DNA of 64,000 bases from Prevotellaceae bacterium UBA2744 (GTDB lineage Bacteria; Bacteroidota; Bacteroidia; Bacteroidales; Bacteroidaceae): NCBI GenBank assembly GCA_002353575.1, contig DEJQ01000024.1:106068-170067 (forward strand). Reading direction: 5' to 3'. Position numbers and translations under genes: made by a program. The notes under the pieces were generated by a model. The model did not search any database and had not been told where the DNA came from. It saw nothing but the letters and a program-made list of their open reading frames with translations. Positions 1 through 8,371 of this stretch are shown here, in pieces. Position 1 is the stretch's first letter. The number at the start of each line of letters is the position of its first letter.

Positions 1-68
1 TGCTGCCAATCAGTTTTGACAATTCATATTTGTAATCCCGATATCGTAATCCGAACTAACACACAGCT

Positions 69-974
69 ATGCGTAACTTCATATTCCTGGTACTGATATT
101 CTGCTCGTCGGCCCTGAATGCCCAGCGGCGCAATTCGGCATATGAGAATTATATCGAAAAATATAAAGACATAGCCATTGAGCAGATGGAGGAGCACCAC
201 ATTCCTGCCAGCATCACCCTTGCGCAGGGACTGCTGGAGAGCGGGGCTGGCATGAGCGATCTGGCGCGAAGGTCGAACAACCACTTCGGCATAAAGTGCC
301 ATGACGACTGGAATGGCAAGCGCACCTATAAAGATGACGACCGCCGGAACGACTGCTTCCGCGTGTATTCTTCCGTACGCGACAGTTACGAAGACCATTC
401 CCGTTTCCTGCTCCGTCCGCGCTACAGCAGACTGTTCCAGCTGGACCAGCGCGACTACAAGGGCTGGGCACACGGACTGAAGGCCTGTGGATATGCCACT
501 CTGCCTACCTATGCCAGCCGCCTGATAAACATCATTGAACTGTATGAACTCTACCGCTACGACAAGAAAGGCGGAGGCGGCAGGTCGTATGTGGCAATAG
601 GCAATCAGCATCCGCTCCACCTCATCAACAATCTTGACTGTGTGATAGCACGCGAGGGCGACACATGGGAAAGCCTGTCGAAGGAACTGAAGGAACGCGG
701 TATCAGACTCTCCGCACGCAAACTGCGTAAGTACAACGAAGCCCCCTCGAAGTATTTCTTCCCGTCGGCGGGTACTCCTATCTACTTGCAGAAGAAACTG
801 AAGCATGCCGACCGCGACAAATACCCGAAGGACTACTGGCATCACATACAGCCGGGCGAGTCGATGTACTCCATAGCCCAGATGTACGGTGTGCGCATCA
901 AGTACCTCTACAAGATGAATTTCCGTAAAAGTGATTACGTGCCGGAGCCGGGCGACCTGCTTCGGGTGCGCTGA
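69..974 (+). CDS. Secreted glucosaminidase (GH73-type) with LysM repeats
   Basis: This is a peptidoglycan hydrolase that would cleave glycan strands in the periplasm or at the cell surface. Residues 1-18 form a signal peptide ending SALNA. Residues about 30-165 match the glucosaminidase fold, with AQGLLESGAG carrying the expected catalytic glutamate at E57 and NNHFGIKC just after it. A degenerate LysM lies at about 191-224 and a clear one at about 256-300 (HIQPGESMYSIAQMYGV), both of which bind peptidoglycan. The gene stands alone; a 22-bp repeat block and a terminator follow it. A long open frame on the opposite strand is a shadow. Family assignment is secure, exact substrate specificity is inferred. 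Confidence 0.9.
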   Translation: MRNFIFLVLIFCSSALNAQRRNSAYENYIEKYKDIAIEQMEEHHIPASITLAQGLLESGAGMSDLARRSNNHFGIKCHDDWNGKRTYKDDDRRNDCFRVYSSVRDSYEDHSRFLLRPRYSRLFQLDQRDYKGWAHGLKACGYATLPTYASRLINIIELYELYRYDKKGGGGRSYVAIGNQHPLHLINNLDCVIAREGDTWESLSKELKERGIRLSARKLRKYNEAPSKYFFPSAGTPIYLQKKLKHADRDKYPKDYWHHIQPGESMYSIAQMYGVRIKYLYKMNFRKSDYVPEPGDLLRVR

Positions 975-1003
975 CCCCCTAAAACACATACCTTTTTGCA
1001 GTA

Positions 1004-1135
1004 ATGCGCATTATCCGGTCTGATAATGCGCATTACCGATTCCGTTCATGCGCATCATCGATTTGAATCATGCGCATCATTGATTTGAATCATGCGCATC
1101 ATTGATTCCATTCATACGCATCATTTTATTCCGGC
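1004..1135. repeat. Six tandem 22-bp repeats downstream of the glucosaminidase gene
   Basis: Units begin at 1004, 1026, 1048, 1070, 1092 and 1114. Each opens with ATGCGCAT (a palindrome; ATACGCAT in the last unit), followed by a more variable half such as CATTGATTTGAATC. The block starts 30 bp after the stop codon and ends just before the terminator. No open reading frame runs through it. Function is unknown. Confidence 0.85.
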
Positions 1136-1139
1136 AAAA

Positions 1140-1186
1140 AAAGGCCCCACATTATCCTCGGCGGAAAATGTGGGGCCTTTGTAGTT
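1140..1186. terminator. Bidirectional intrinsic terminator between convergent genes
   Basis: A 14-bp perfect stem, AAAGGCCCCACATT at 1140-1153 pairing with 1167-1180, is flanked by A-rich sequence on the left and a T tract on the right. It can end both the glucosaminidase transcript and the leftward rng transcript. Confidence 0.85.
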
Positions 1187-1204
1187 TTTTAAGTCGGATC
1201 TGTC

Positions 1205-2794
1205 TTACTTCTTTGTCATGCCGCGTGTTTCAATCTCCTCGGTCATGTTAATCTCGTTTCCCTGCGTGTCGATAAACCTGTACTGTAGGAATGCGAGAGC
1301 CTGCGAGGGGATGATGCGAAGCCCGAATCCGTATTTCATCTGCCAACGGCGATAGAGGGATACGAGTCCCTGGTTGATGTAGGCAGCTACATACGGGTGG
1401 ACAAACAGTTTGAATTTCTTTACTCCAAGATTGTTCACCAGATAGTCAATCTTGCTTTCCAGCGTGTCGGTGAAGAGGATTGACGGTTGGATGGTTCCCT
1501 TTCCAAAGCATGTGGGGCAGGTCTCCTCGACAGGTACGTCCATTGCCGGACGTACGCGCTGACGGGTTATCTGCATCAGTCCGAATTTGCTCAGAGGCAG
1601 GATGGTGTGTTTGGCGCGGTCGTTTTTCATCAGCTCCGTCATGTGCTCATATAGCTTCTGGCGGTGTTCTGCCGTGTCCATATCGATGAAATCGACTACG
1701 ATAATGCCGCCCATATCCCTCAGACGTAGCTGTCGGGCCAGTTCGTCGGCTGCTCCCATGTTGACTTCAAAGGCATTGTCTTCCTGATTCTCGATACCTC
1801 GCGAGCGGTTGCCGGAGTTGACGTCAACCACGTGCAGCGCCTCGGTGTGCTCGATGATGAGGTATGCTCCGTGTTTGTAGCTGATGGTGCGTCCGAGTCC
1901 CGACTTAATCTGCTTCGTTACGTTGAAGTTGTCGAAGATAGGGATGTTGCCCTTGTAGAGTTTCACGATTCCTGCTCTCTCCGGAGCAATGAGCGACACA
2001 TAGTTTTGTACTTCCTTGAATACTTCTTCATCGTTGATGTGAATACTTTCGTAGGAAGGGTTGAAGACATCGCGCAGCATTGACACCGTGCGGCTTGTCT
2101 CTTCATGAATCAGGGCTGGCAGCGTGTTCGCCTTCTGGAGTTTTCCGATGCTGTCGTTCCAGTAGCCTATGAGAATCGACAGCTCATTGTTCAGTTCTGC
2201 TGCCCGTTTTCCTTCTGCTACGGTGCGCACGATGACTCCGAAATTGCGTGGCTTGATGCTCTGAATGAGTTGTTTCAGTCGTACCCGTTCTTCTTTCGAC
2301 TTGATTTTTGTGCTTACCGATACCTTGTCGGTAAACGGAATGAGAACAAGGAAGCGTCCGGCAAACGAGATTTCTCCGGTCAGGCGCGGTCCTTTCGTGT
2401 TGATGGGTTCCTTGGTGATCTGTACTATCACCTCCTGTCCCAGTTCGAGTACGTCCTGTATGTTTCCCACCTTTGGCAGGTCAGCTGCTGACTGTGCCTT
2501 TGCCATCGGCGCAAGTTTCTTGCGGTCGCTTACTACTTGCTTCACGTATTTCTTCAGTGAGGGAAATTGTGAACTCAGATCTTGGTAGTGCAGAAATGCT
2601 TCGCGTTCATGACCGACATCGATAAAACACGCATTCAGTGCCGGCATCACCTTCTTGACTTTGCCGGCATAGATGTTGCCTACGGAGTAGTGCGAATCTT
2701 GACTTTCCTTCTGAAACTCCACGAGCTTCTCGTCTTCAAGAAGGGCAATAGTAACCTCCTGCGGCTGTGCATCAATGATGAGTTCGCTAGTCAT
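1205..2794 (-). CDS. rng: Ribonuclease E/G family endoribonuclease (RNase G)
   Basis: This single-strand-specific endoribonuclease acts in rRNA maturation and mRNA turnover in the cytoplasm. The 529 residues cover the RNase G core without the long RNase E scaffold tail. An S1 RNA-binding domain occupies about 38-130 with a lineage-specific insert. The DNase I-like catalytic part contains VVDVNSG and VVDFIDMD, which supply the two metal-binding aspartates. CPTCFGKG at 426-433 is the zinc-link CPxC motif. Transcription runs leftward from the direction of the tiny ribosomal protein gene 177 bp upstream; no separate promoter was identified. Confident call. Confidence 0.95.
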   Translation of the reverse strand: MTSELIIDAQPQEVTIALLEDEKLVEFQKESQDSHYSVGNIYAGKVKKVMPALNACFIDVGHEREAFLHYQDLSSQFPSLKKYVKQVVSDRKKLAPMAKAQSAADLPKVGNIQDVLELGQEVIVQITKEPINTKGPRLTGEISFAGRFLVLIPFTDKVSVSTKIKSKEERVRLKQLIQSIKPRNFGVIVRTVAEGKRAAELNNELSILIGYWNDSIGKLQKANTLPALIHEETSRTVSMLRDVFNPSYESIHINDEEVFKEVQNYVSLIAPERAGIVKLYKGNIPIFDNFNVTKQIKSGLGRTISYKHGAYLIIEHTEALHVVDVNSGNRSRGIENQEDNAFEVNMGAADELARQLRLRDMGGIIVVDFIDMDTAEHRQKLYEHMTELMKNDRAKHTILPLSKFGLMQITRQRVRPAMDVPVEETCPTCFGKGTIQPSILFTDTLESKIDYLVNNLGVKKFKLFVHPYVAAYINQGLVSLYRRWQMKYGFGLRIIPSQALAFLQYRFIDTQGNEINMTEEIETRGMTKK

Positions 2795-2851
2795 TTTTGC
2801 AAAAATAAAATTTAAAAGAACGATTTGGTTGTCTGGTTGTCATGTTGACAA

Positions 2852-2890
2852 GTTAACACATTTGCCTGCTCGGCAAATCGCTGTGTTAAC
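2852..2890. other. Imperfect hairpin between the small ribosomal gene and rng
   Basis: GTTAACACA at 2852-2860 pairs with 2882-2890, and an inner TTTGCC/GGCAAA stem closes a 5-nt loop, with a 4-nt bulge. It lies in the 177-bp spacer of a probable leftward co-transcript. No T tract follows on the minus strand, so it is more likely an mRNA-processing or stability structure than a terminator. The rest of the spacer shows further GTTGAC/GTCAAC repeats and nothing coding. Confidence 0.4.
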
Positions 2891-2971
2891 AAGTTGACGA
2901 GCTGGCAAGCTGTTCGTAACCTAATCGGTGACAACCCGTCAACTCGTCAACTGGTTTGCTCGTCGGCAATC

Positions 2972-3061
2972 TTACTTGCTCTTGTGACGATTCTTTCTCA
3001 GTCTCTTCTTACGCTTGTGAGTAGAGATCTTGTGTCTTTTCTTTTTCTTACCGTTTGGCAT
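2972..3061 (-). CDS. Tiny basic ribosome-associated protein, AURKAIP1/COX24 (mS38-like) domain
   Basis: This 29-residue protein starts MPNGKKKKRHKISTHKRKK and ends KSK. Nearly half its residues are lysine or arginine. It corresponds to the short Bacteroidetes proteins that match the C-terminal motif of mitochondrial ribosomal protein mS38 (AURKAIP1/COX24), so a small-subunit ribosomal role is likely. It is below usual gene-calling length. A consensus TACCTTTG box lies 65 bp upstream on the minus strand. rng follows on the same strand, suggesting a translation/RNA-processing operon. Confidence 0.85.
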   Translation of the reverse strand: MPNGKKKKRHKISTHKRKKRLRKNRHKSK

Positions 3062-3125
3062 ATCCGTTTTAGATTAAATGTTAATAATATATGATTTTGT
3101 CGTTTGCTCGCTATAAAATCGCGTG

Positions 3126-3133
3126 CAAAGGTA
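3126..3133 (-). promoter_or_regulatory. -7 box for the small ribosomal protein gene
   Basis: CAAAGGTA on the plus strand reads TACCTTTG on the minus strand, a perfect match to the Bacteroidetes primary sigma -7 consensus TAnnTTTG. The start codon lies 65 bp downstream. Confidence 0.65.
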
Positions 3134-3154
3134 AAGATAATAATTGAAAAAACG

Positions 3155-3162
3155 TACCTTTG
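3155..3162 (+). promoter_or_regulatory. -7 box for the DUF3078 gene
   Basis: TACCTTTG matches the -7 consensus exactly and sits 21 bp before the ATG at 3184. This rules out the longer upstream start, which would lie inside the promoter. It is divergent from the leftward box 22 bp away. Confidence 0.65.
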
Positions 3163-3183
3163 TGCATAATTTTTTACAAAACG

Positions 3184-4452
3184 ATGAATTTTAGACTATA
3201 TATTTTTGTCTGTTTGATTTCTCTATGTGCAACATCCGGAGCAGAAGTGCCTGATAGTCTGCGCGTGTCACCATATTTATTCAAAGTCATAGGCCCCAGG
3301 GTATATAGAAGCGAAGCGACGAAGCGTGTCTTCCAGCTGGACTGGAGTCCGAAGACGGGCGGAACACCCGAAATCGACGAGACGCAGGGAATGATGCGGC
3401 GGGAAAGACTCGATTCATTGATGGACCGGGCTCTGTTCCGGACATACATGGAACACCCTACAGATTTCCGTTACCATGACGGCATGGTAGAGAGACAGAA
3501 ACTGATAGCCGATGATGCCGTGGCCGACAAGCCAGGCAGTAAGGCAAGTGACGCTGCAGTGGCAAGTCTGCTGCTGCTTAATAAAGAGCAGAAGAATGTT
3601 GCTGATTTAGTAGGTCCGCTTGACATTGGTCTTGAGATAGAGCGGCCAAACTTCTGGAATACGAAATGTGAGTTCTCTTTACAGTTTTCTCAGAATTATT
3701 TCTCTGAGATGTGGTATAAGGGAGCAAACAACAATATGACACTTCTCACTTCGCTTTTGGCTGAGGCAAACTACAATGACCAAAAGAAAATCCAGTGGGA
3801 CAACAGACTTGAGATGCGTCTTGGATTTATCAATTCGAAGAGTGATACTGTTCATAGCTATATCCCAAGTGATAATAAGTTATATCTGATGAGTAAGTTC
3901 GGTTTGAAGGCATACCGCGATTTCTACTATACTCTTGCTGCAGAGGCGCAAACTCAGTTGATGAATGGTTATAAAGTAAACGACAAGGTGCGATATTCTG
4001 CATTCTTTGCTCCTCTCGACGTTTTCCTTTCAATAGGTATGGACTACAAGCCGAAACTGAAAAACAACAATGTGCTTTCTGTCGCTTTGCTGCCTTTGTC
4101 ATATAAATTCCGATATGTCGGTGGCGGAGATGATGTAATCATTAATGAATATAAACTGCGCGACGGCCGTCGTCAGCAGCACGACTTCGGTTCCAGGATG
4201 GAAGCAAACTGCAGGTTCACCATCGTGAAGAACCTGGTGTGGAAAAGCCGCTTGTACTATTATACCACATATAAATATGTAGAAGCAGAGTGGGAAAACT
4301 CTCTCACTTATTCCTTCAGCCGTTATTTGCAGTCCGAAATCTTTACTTTATGGCGCTTTGACGATAACCGCGACAAAAAATACTGGGACGAAAAGCTCGG
4401 ATACTTCCAGTTCCGTGAATATTTGACATTGGGTCTTGCATATAAGTTCTGA
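3184..4452 (+). CDS. DUF3078 domain outer-membrane-associated protein
   Basis: A signal peptide (MNFRLYIFVCLISLCATSG) precedes about 400 residues. The second half matches DUF3078, a Bacteroidetes-restricted family: LQFSQNYFSEMWYKGANNN, an aromatic-rich region of alternating strands, and a terminal YLTLGLAYKF. A C-terminus ending in aromatic beta strands fits an outer-membrane beta-barrel or barrel-associated protein, which is inference. The start at 3184 is chosen over 3160 because of the promoter box. Function is unknown. Confidence 0.8.
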   Translation: MNFRLYIFVCLISLCATSGAEVPDSLRVSPYLFKVIGPRVYRSEATKRVFQLDWSPKTGGTPEIDETQGMMRRERLDSLMDRALFRTYMEHPTDFRYHDGMVERQKLIADDAVADKPGSKASDAAVASLLLLNKEQKNVADLVGPLDIGLEIERPNFWNTKCEFSLQFSQNYFSEMWYKGANNNMTLLTSLLAEANYNDQKKIQWDNRLEMRLGFINSKSDTVHSYIPSDNKLYLMSKFGLKAYRDFYYTLAAEAQTQLMNGYKVNDKVRYSAFFAPLDVFLSIGMDYKPKLKNNNVLSVALLPLSYKFRYVGGGDDVIINEYKLRDGRRQQHDFGSRMEANCRFTIVKNLVWKSRLYYYTTYKYVEAEWENSLTYSFSRYLQSEIFTLWRFDDNRDKKYWDEKLGYFQFREYLTLGLAYKF

Positions 4453-4517
4453 TTTTATTTTGTCAAGAAAACTACTCTCAAATGCTAACACTTTGTAAAT
4501 TATTCTGCCGTTTTGTA

Positions 4518-4547
4518 TTGCAAAATAATTTTTAATACCTAACTTTG
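4518..4547 (+). promoter_or_regulatory. Promoter of asnA-queD-queE
   Basis: TAACTTTG at 4540-4547 fits the -7 consensus, with TTG of a -33 element at 4518-4520, 19 bp upstream. The spacing is typical of Bacteroidetes promoters. asnA starts 32 bp downstream. Confidence 0.65.
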
Positions 4548-4579
4548 CGCAAAATTTGTAAATAGTAAGTGTAAGAAAT

Positions 4580-5617
4580 ATGAGTAAATTGGTAAAAGTT
4601 GAGGGCTACAAACAACTACTTACCCCAACTCAGACGGAGCAGGGAATAAAACTTATAAAGGAATTCTTTCAGGTCAACCTGAGTACTGCACTCAGGCTTC
4701 GCCGAGTCACTGCCCCTCTGTTCGTATTGCGCGGATTAGGAATTAATGATGACTTGAACGGGGTGGAGCGTCCGGTGACATTCCCTATTAAAGATATGGG
4801 CGAACAGATTGCAGAAGTGGTTCACTCCCTGGCAAAATGGAAGCGGCTGATGCTTGGTGAATACGGCATAGAACCCGGATACGGACTCTATACAGATATG
4901 AATGCCATTCGCGGTGACGAAGAGCTGGACAATATCCATTCGCTCTACGTGGATCAGTGGGACTGGGAACGCACCATTACGGCTGCAGACCGCAACCTCG
5001 ACTTCCTGAAGAAAATAGTTCGCGACATCTATTCTGCCATCCTGCGCACAGAATATCTGGTACACGAGACCTATCCGAATGTAAAATCATTCCTGCCGGA
5101 AGAGATTCACTTTATTCATAGCGAAGAACTGCGCCAGATGTATCCTGATAAGACTCCAAAGGAACGTGAAGATGCTATCTGCAAGAAGTATGGAGCCGTC
5201 TTTATCATGGGTATAGGCGGAAAACTTGGTGACGGAGAGGTACACGACGGCAGAGCTCCCGACTACGATGACTGGAGTACTCCCAATTCTGACGGATTCA
5301 AGGGACTCAACGGCGACATCCTTGTCTGGTATCCTATTCTCGGCCGTGCGTTGGAACTCTCGTCTATGGGTATCCGAGTAGATAAGGAAGCACTCCTGCG
5401 CCAGTTGCAACTCACAGGAAAGGAAGACCGTAAGAATCTGTACTTCCATAAGAAGCTGCTTAACGACGAGATGCCTCTCAGCATAGGAGGTGGAATAGGG
5501 CAGAGCCGTCTGTGTATGGTATTGCTCCAGAAGGCACATGTGGGTGAAATCCAAGCCAGCATATGGCCGGAGGATATGAGAAAGGAATGTGCAGCGGCAG
5601 GTATGCCACTCATTTAA
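4580..5617 (+). CDS. asnA: Aspartate--ammonia ligase
   Basis: This ligase makes asparagine from aspartate, ammonia and ATP in the cytoplasm. The 345-residue length suits the AsnA family (about 330-345). Its class II aminoacyl-tRNA-synthetase-like core is visible: TQTEQGIKLIKEFFQVNL near the N-terminus, QWDWERTI, and SIGGGIGQSRL near the C-terminus (the ATP-binding motif 3 arginine). It has its own promoter and is followed 14 bp later by queD. It is ammonia-dependent, unlike the glutamine-dependent AsnB. Confidence 0.96.
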   Translation: MSKLVKVEGYKQLLTPTQTEQGIKLIKEFFQVNLSTALRLRRVTAPLFVLRGLGINDDLNGVERPVTFPIKDMGEQIAEVVHSLAKWKRLMLGEYGIEPGYGLYTDMNAIRGDEELDNIHSLYVDQWDWERTITAADRNLDFLKKIVRDIYSAILRTEYLVHETYPNVKSFLPEEIHFIHSEELRQMYPDKTPKEREDAICKKYGAVFIMGIGGKLGDGEVHDGRAPDYDDWSTPNSDGFKGLNGDILVWYPILGRALELSSMGIRVDKEALLRQLQLTGKEDRKNLYFHKKLLNDEMPLSIGGGIGQSRLCMVLLQKAHVGEIQASIWPEDMRKECAAAGMPLI

Positions 5618-5631
5618 TAATTATAGTGTAT

Positions 5632-5991
5632 ATGTACTACGTATCAAAACGCATGGAAATTGCAGCATGCCACCAGCTGACTTTGAGTTATGAAAGCAAG
5701 TGCAGTAATATGCATGGACACAATTGGGTTGTCACCATTTACTGCAAGGCAAAGGAACTCAATTCGGATGGAATGGTGTGTGACTTTACGCATATAAAAC
5801 AATCTATTCATGGTTATCTTGATCATGGTAATCTGAACGAATTGCTTCCGTTCAATCCCACTGCCGAGAATATAGCCAAGTGGATCACAGAGCAGATACC
5901 GCAGTGCTATAAGGCATGTGTTCAGGAGTCGGAAGGCAACGTTGCGGTGTATGTCAATGATGAGAAAGCAGACGGTCACGAAATGCTTTAG
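5632..5991 (+). CDS. queD: 6-carboxytetrahydropterin synthase (queuosine/preQ0 pathway)
   Basis: QueD converts dihydroneopterin triphosphate to 6-carboxytetrahydropterin, the second step to preQ0 and queuosine. The protein has 119 residues with zinc ligands H14, H28 and H30 (CHQLTL, MHGHNW) and the catalytic cysteine C24. The start MYYVSKRMEIAACH at 5632 avoids overlap with asnA, which a longer start at 5563 would require. queE begins 5 bp after the stop, so the two form an operon. Confidence 0.92.
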   Translation: MYYVSKRMEIAACHQLTLSYESKCSNMHGHNWVVTIYCKAKELNSDGMVCDFTHIKQSIHGYLDHGNLNELLPFNPTAENIAKWITEQIPQCYKACVQESEGNVAVYVNDEKADGHEML

Positions 5992-5996
5992 ACAGG

Positions 5997-6584
5997 ATGT
6001 ATAAGATAAACGAGATATTCTATTCAATACAAGGAGAAGGCCACAACGCAGGTTGCGCTGCGGTCTTCGTTCGTTTTTCGGGGTGCAATCTGCATTGTCC
6101 GTTCTGTGATACTCATCATCAGGATGGTACCCTGATGTCAGCCGAGGATATATGTAAGGAAGTAGCTAAATATCCGGCGCCGATGGTTGTCCTCACGGGC
6201 GGAGAGCCATCTCTTTTTGCTGATGCCCCGCTTTGTGATGCCCTTCATGCTATCGGCAAGACGATAGCAATGGAGACTAATGGAACAAGACCTGTTTCAG
6301 TACCTATTGACCATATTACCTGTAGTCCTAAATTTGAGTTTAACGATGCAGGGCAGGCTAAACTCAGACTTTCCCGTATTGACGAACTTAAAGTCGTCTT
6401 TATCGGCAATAACGATATGTCGCTCTACGAAGGCATAGTAGCCGCCAATTACTATCTTCAGCCCTGTGATACCGGCAATCAGGAAGAGACAAAGAAAATA
6501 GTCAGGCAAACGCTTGACTATATTCTTCAGCATCCTAAATGGAAATTGTCTCTTCAGCTGCATAAGATTCTCAACGTGCGATAA
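5997..6584 (+). CDS. queE: 7-carboxy-7-deazaguanine synthase (radical SAM)
   Basis: QueE contracts the pterin ring of the QueD product to 7-carboxy-7-deazaguanine. The radical-SAM cluster motif CX3CX2C is at C30, C34 and C37 (SGCNLHCPFCDTHH), preceded by EIFYSIQGEG, which is diagnostic for QueE. LTGGEPSLF is the SAM-binding GGE motif. Length 195 aa is in the short QueE class. It lies directly after queD; the remaining queC and queF genes are not in this window. Confidence 0.93.
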   Translation: MYKINEIFYSIQGEGHNAGCAAVFVRFSGCNLHCPFCDTHHQDGTLMSAEDICKEVAKYPAPMVVLTGGEPSLFADAPLCDALHAIGKTIAMETNGTRPVSVPIDHITCSPKFEFNDAGQAKLRLSRIDELKVVFIGNNDMSLYEGIVAANYYLQPCDTGNQEETKKIVRQTLDYILQHPKWKLSLQLHKILNVR

Positions 6585-6588
6585 TCTC

Positions 6589-7113
6589 TTACTGAAAGAA
6601 AAGGAAACGTACGATCAGCGTGAGTATCATGGCGTAGAATCCTGCTAACAGGTCGTCGGCCATGCATCCCCAACCGCCGTGTACATTCTGATCTACCCAC
6701 CGGCAGCCAAGAGGCTTTTTGATGTCAATGATGCGGAAGAACAGGAATCCCGCCGTCGCAAGTAATACTACCTGCCATGTGGGGCCGTTGAAGTAGCAGA
6801 CTGCCAGACAAGCCATCCAGGTTCCCAGGGGTTCGTCGATTACCACCGCACGCGGGTCTTCTCCCCAGTAGCGTTCCATGACGTTAGTAGTCCATATGCC
6901 TACGAGTGTAGTGCCTACAAGTAGTGCTACCGTAGCTATAAGCAATGCGGCGTGAGAGGGTAGTATGGCCCATAATCCCAACCAGATGAGCAGTCCTAAG
7001 AATCCGGCATACGTGCCGGGTGCACCGGGGATTAGTCCTGTGCCGAGACATGTGGAAATCAGTACGTGAAGCCAAGGTGCCTCACCGAGAGTCTTTTTGT
7101 TGTTGTTACTCAT
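6589..7113 (-). CDS. pgpA: Phosphatidylglycerophosphatase A
   Basis: This inner-membrane enzyme dephosphorylates phosphatidylglycerophosphate to phosphatidylglycerol. The PgpA signature regions are LIPGAPGTYAGF, VIDEPLGTWMA and ADDLLAGFYAMI, with about four membrane segments. The ATG at 7113 (MSNNNKKTLGEAP) is preferred over a TTG at 7128. It overlaps the end of the upstream ABC permease by 8 bp, so it is the last gene of the efflux operon and translationally coupled. It converges with queE, with only 4 bp between the stops. Confidence 0.9.
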   Translation of the reverse strand: MSNNNKKTLGEAPWLHVLISTCLGTGLIPGAPGTYAGFLGLLIWLGLWAILPSHAALLIATVALLVGTTLVGIWTTNVMERYWGEDPRAVVIDEPLGTWMACLAVCYFNGPTWQVVLLATAGFLFFRIIDIKKPLGCRWVDQNVHGGWGCMADDLLAGFYAMILTLIVRFLFFQ

Positions 7114-8326
7114 GTCGGATAGCTTCAATTGGGTCCATGCGAGCAGCCTTCTGTGCCGGTATGTATCCGAAGAGAATGCCTATGCACACACAAACCAGAA
7201 ATGATACATATATAGACCATGCTGGCACGCTGGAGGGCATGCCGAAAGCTGGAACGAGAAATCCGCTGGCGCTGCATCCGACGAGGATGCCCAGCAAACC
7301 GCCTGTGACGGATATGAGCACCGATTCAATCAGGAATTGCAGCGAAATTACAGCTCCTGTTGCACCTACTGCCATGCGGAGTCCAATCTCCTTGGTGCGC
7401 TCCGTTACGCTTACCAGCATAATGTTCATGATACCTATACCGGCTACGAGGAGTGAGAATGCAGCCGCCACGACGAGAATCAGTGTCACCGTATCCATCG
7501 TGCTTGACATAGTTGCCATCATCTCTGCCTGTGAACGAATGGTAAAGTCGTCGGCGGCATCGCCTTTCAACTTGTGGTTTTCACGCAGAATCTGCGTCAG
7601 TTCTTCGATTGCAGTGTCGGATAAGTCTTCGGTTATGGCAGAACAGACGATGCTTGAGAAAAAGGTCTGTGCGGCAATGCGTTTCATTACAGTAGAGTAG
7701 GGTGCAATTATTACGTTGTCCTGGTCCATGCCCCAACTGTTGTAACCTTTCGACTTGAGTACACCCACAATGCGCAGGGGGATAGACTTGAATCGTATGG
7801 TCTTGCCTATGGCGTCGGCTCCTTCGCCGAAGAGTTCCGTCACTATGGTCTTACCCACAACGGCCACCTTTGCGGCTTTCTTTACGTCTTCTTCTGTGAA
7901 GCAGTCGCCTTCTTCAACCACCCATTGCTTGATGTCCAGATACTCCGGGCTCTCACCGTAGATGGTTGAATTCGTATTGTTGTTGCCGTAAATTACCTGT
8001 CCTGCAGATGTTACCTCGGGCGATACCTTTGTCACGTATTTCTTCTCCTGCATAATGCGTTGGTAGTCTGCCATCTTCAGTGTCTGCATGGCAGAAGGGT
8101 CTTGGCGTACTCCGCCTCGCATATCGGCACCGGGACGTATGGTAAGCAGGTTTGTGCCCATTGTTGACAGTTCCTTGCGGATGCTTTCTTTCGACCCTTG
8201 TCCGATCGACATCATTATGATGACGGCTGCCACACCGATGATGATTCCCAACATGCTCAGGAACGAACGCATCTTGTTGCTTGCGACAGCTGTTATGCTT
8301 ACTTTAAAGAGGTTCAGTAGATTCAT
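7106..8326 (-). CDS. MacB-type ABC transporter permease (FtsX fold)
   Basis: This is the membrane component of a tripartite efflux pump. Residues about 20-42 form TM1, followed by a MacB-PCD periplasmic domain of roughly 230 residues. Three more TM helices lie in the last 130 residues, with the conserved VTERTKEIGLRMAVGA loop of FtsX-like permeases. Unlike MacB of Proteobacteria, the ATPase is a separate gene, located 45 bp upstream. It works with the ATPase, adaptor and TolC-like proteins encoded upstream. Substrate unknown. Confidence 0.9.
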   Translation of the reverse strand: MNLLNLFKVSITAVASNKMRSFLSMLGIIIGVAAVIIMMSIGQGSKESIRKELSTMGTNLLTIRPGADMRGGVRQDPSAMQTLKMADYQRIMQEKKYVTKVSPEVTSAGQVIYGNNNTNSTIYGESPEYLDIKQWVVEEGDCFTEEDVKKAAKVAVVGKTIVTELFGEGADAIGKTIRFKSIPLRIVGVLKSKGYNSWGMDQDNVIIAPYSTVMKRIAAQTFFSSIVCSAITEDLSDTAIEELTQILRENHKLKGDAADDFTIRSQAEMMATMSSTMDTVTLILVVAAAFSLLVAGIGIMNIMLVSVTERTKEIGLRMAVGATGAVISLQFLIESVLISVTGGLLGILVGCSASGFLVPAFGMPSSVPAWSIYVSFLVCVCIGILFGYIPAQKAARMDPIEAIRHE

Positions 8327-8371
8327 ACTTTCAGTAGCTCGTTATCTCGTTTACTCCATTATGCAGAATTC

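Noticed and set aside
24..989. Opposite-strand open frame of 321 codons over the glucosaminidase gene
   Set aside because: The plus-strand gene has a signal peptide and recognisable domains. The antisense translation has no family features.
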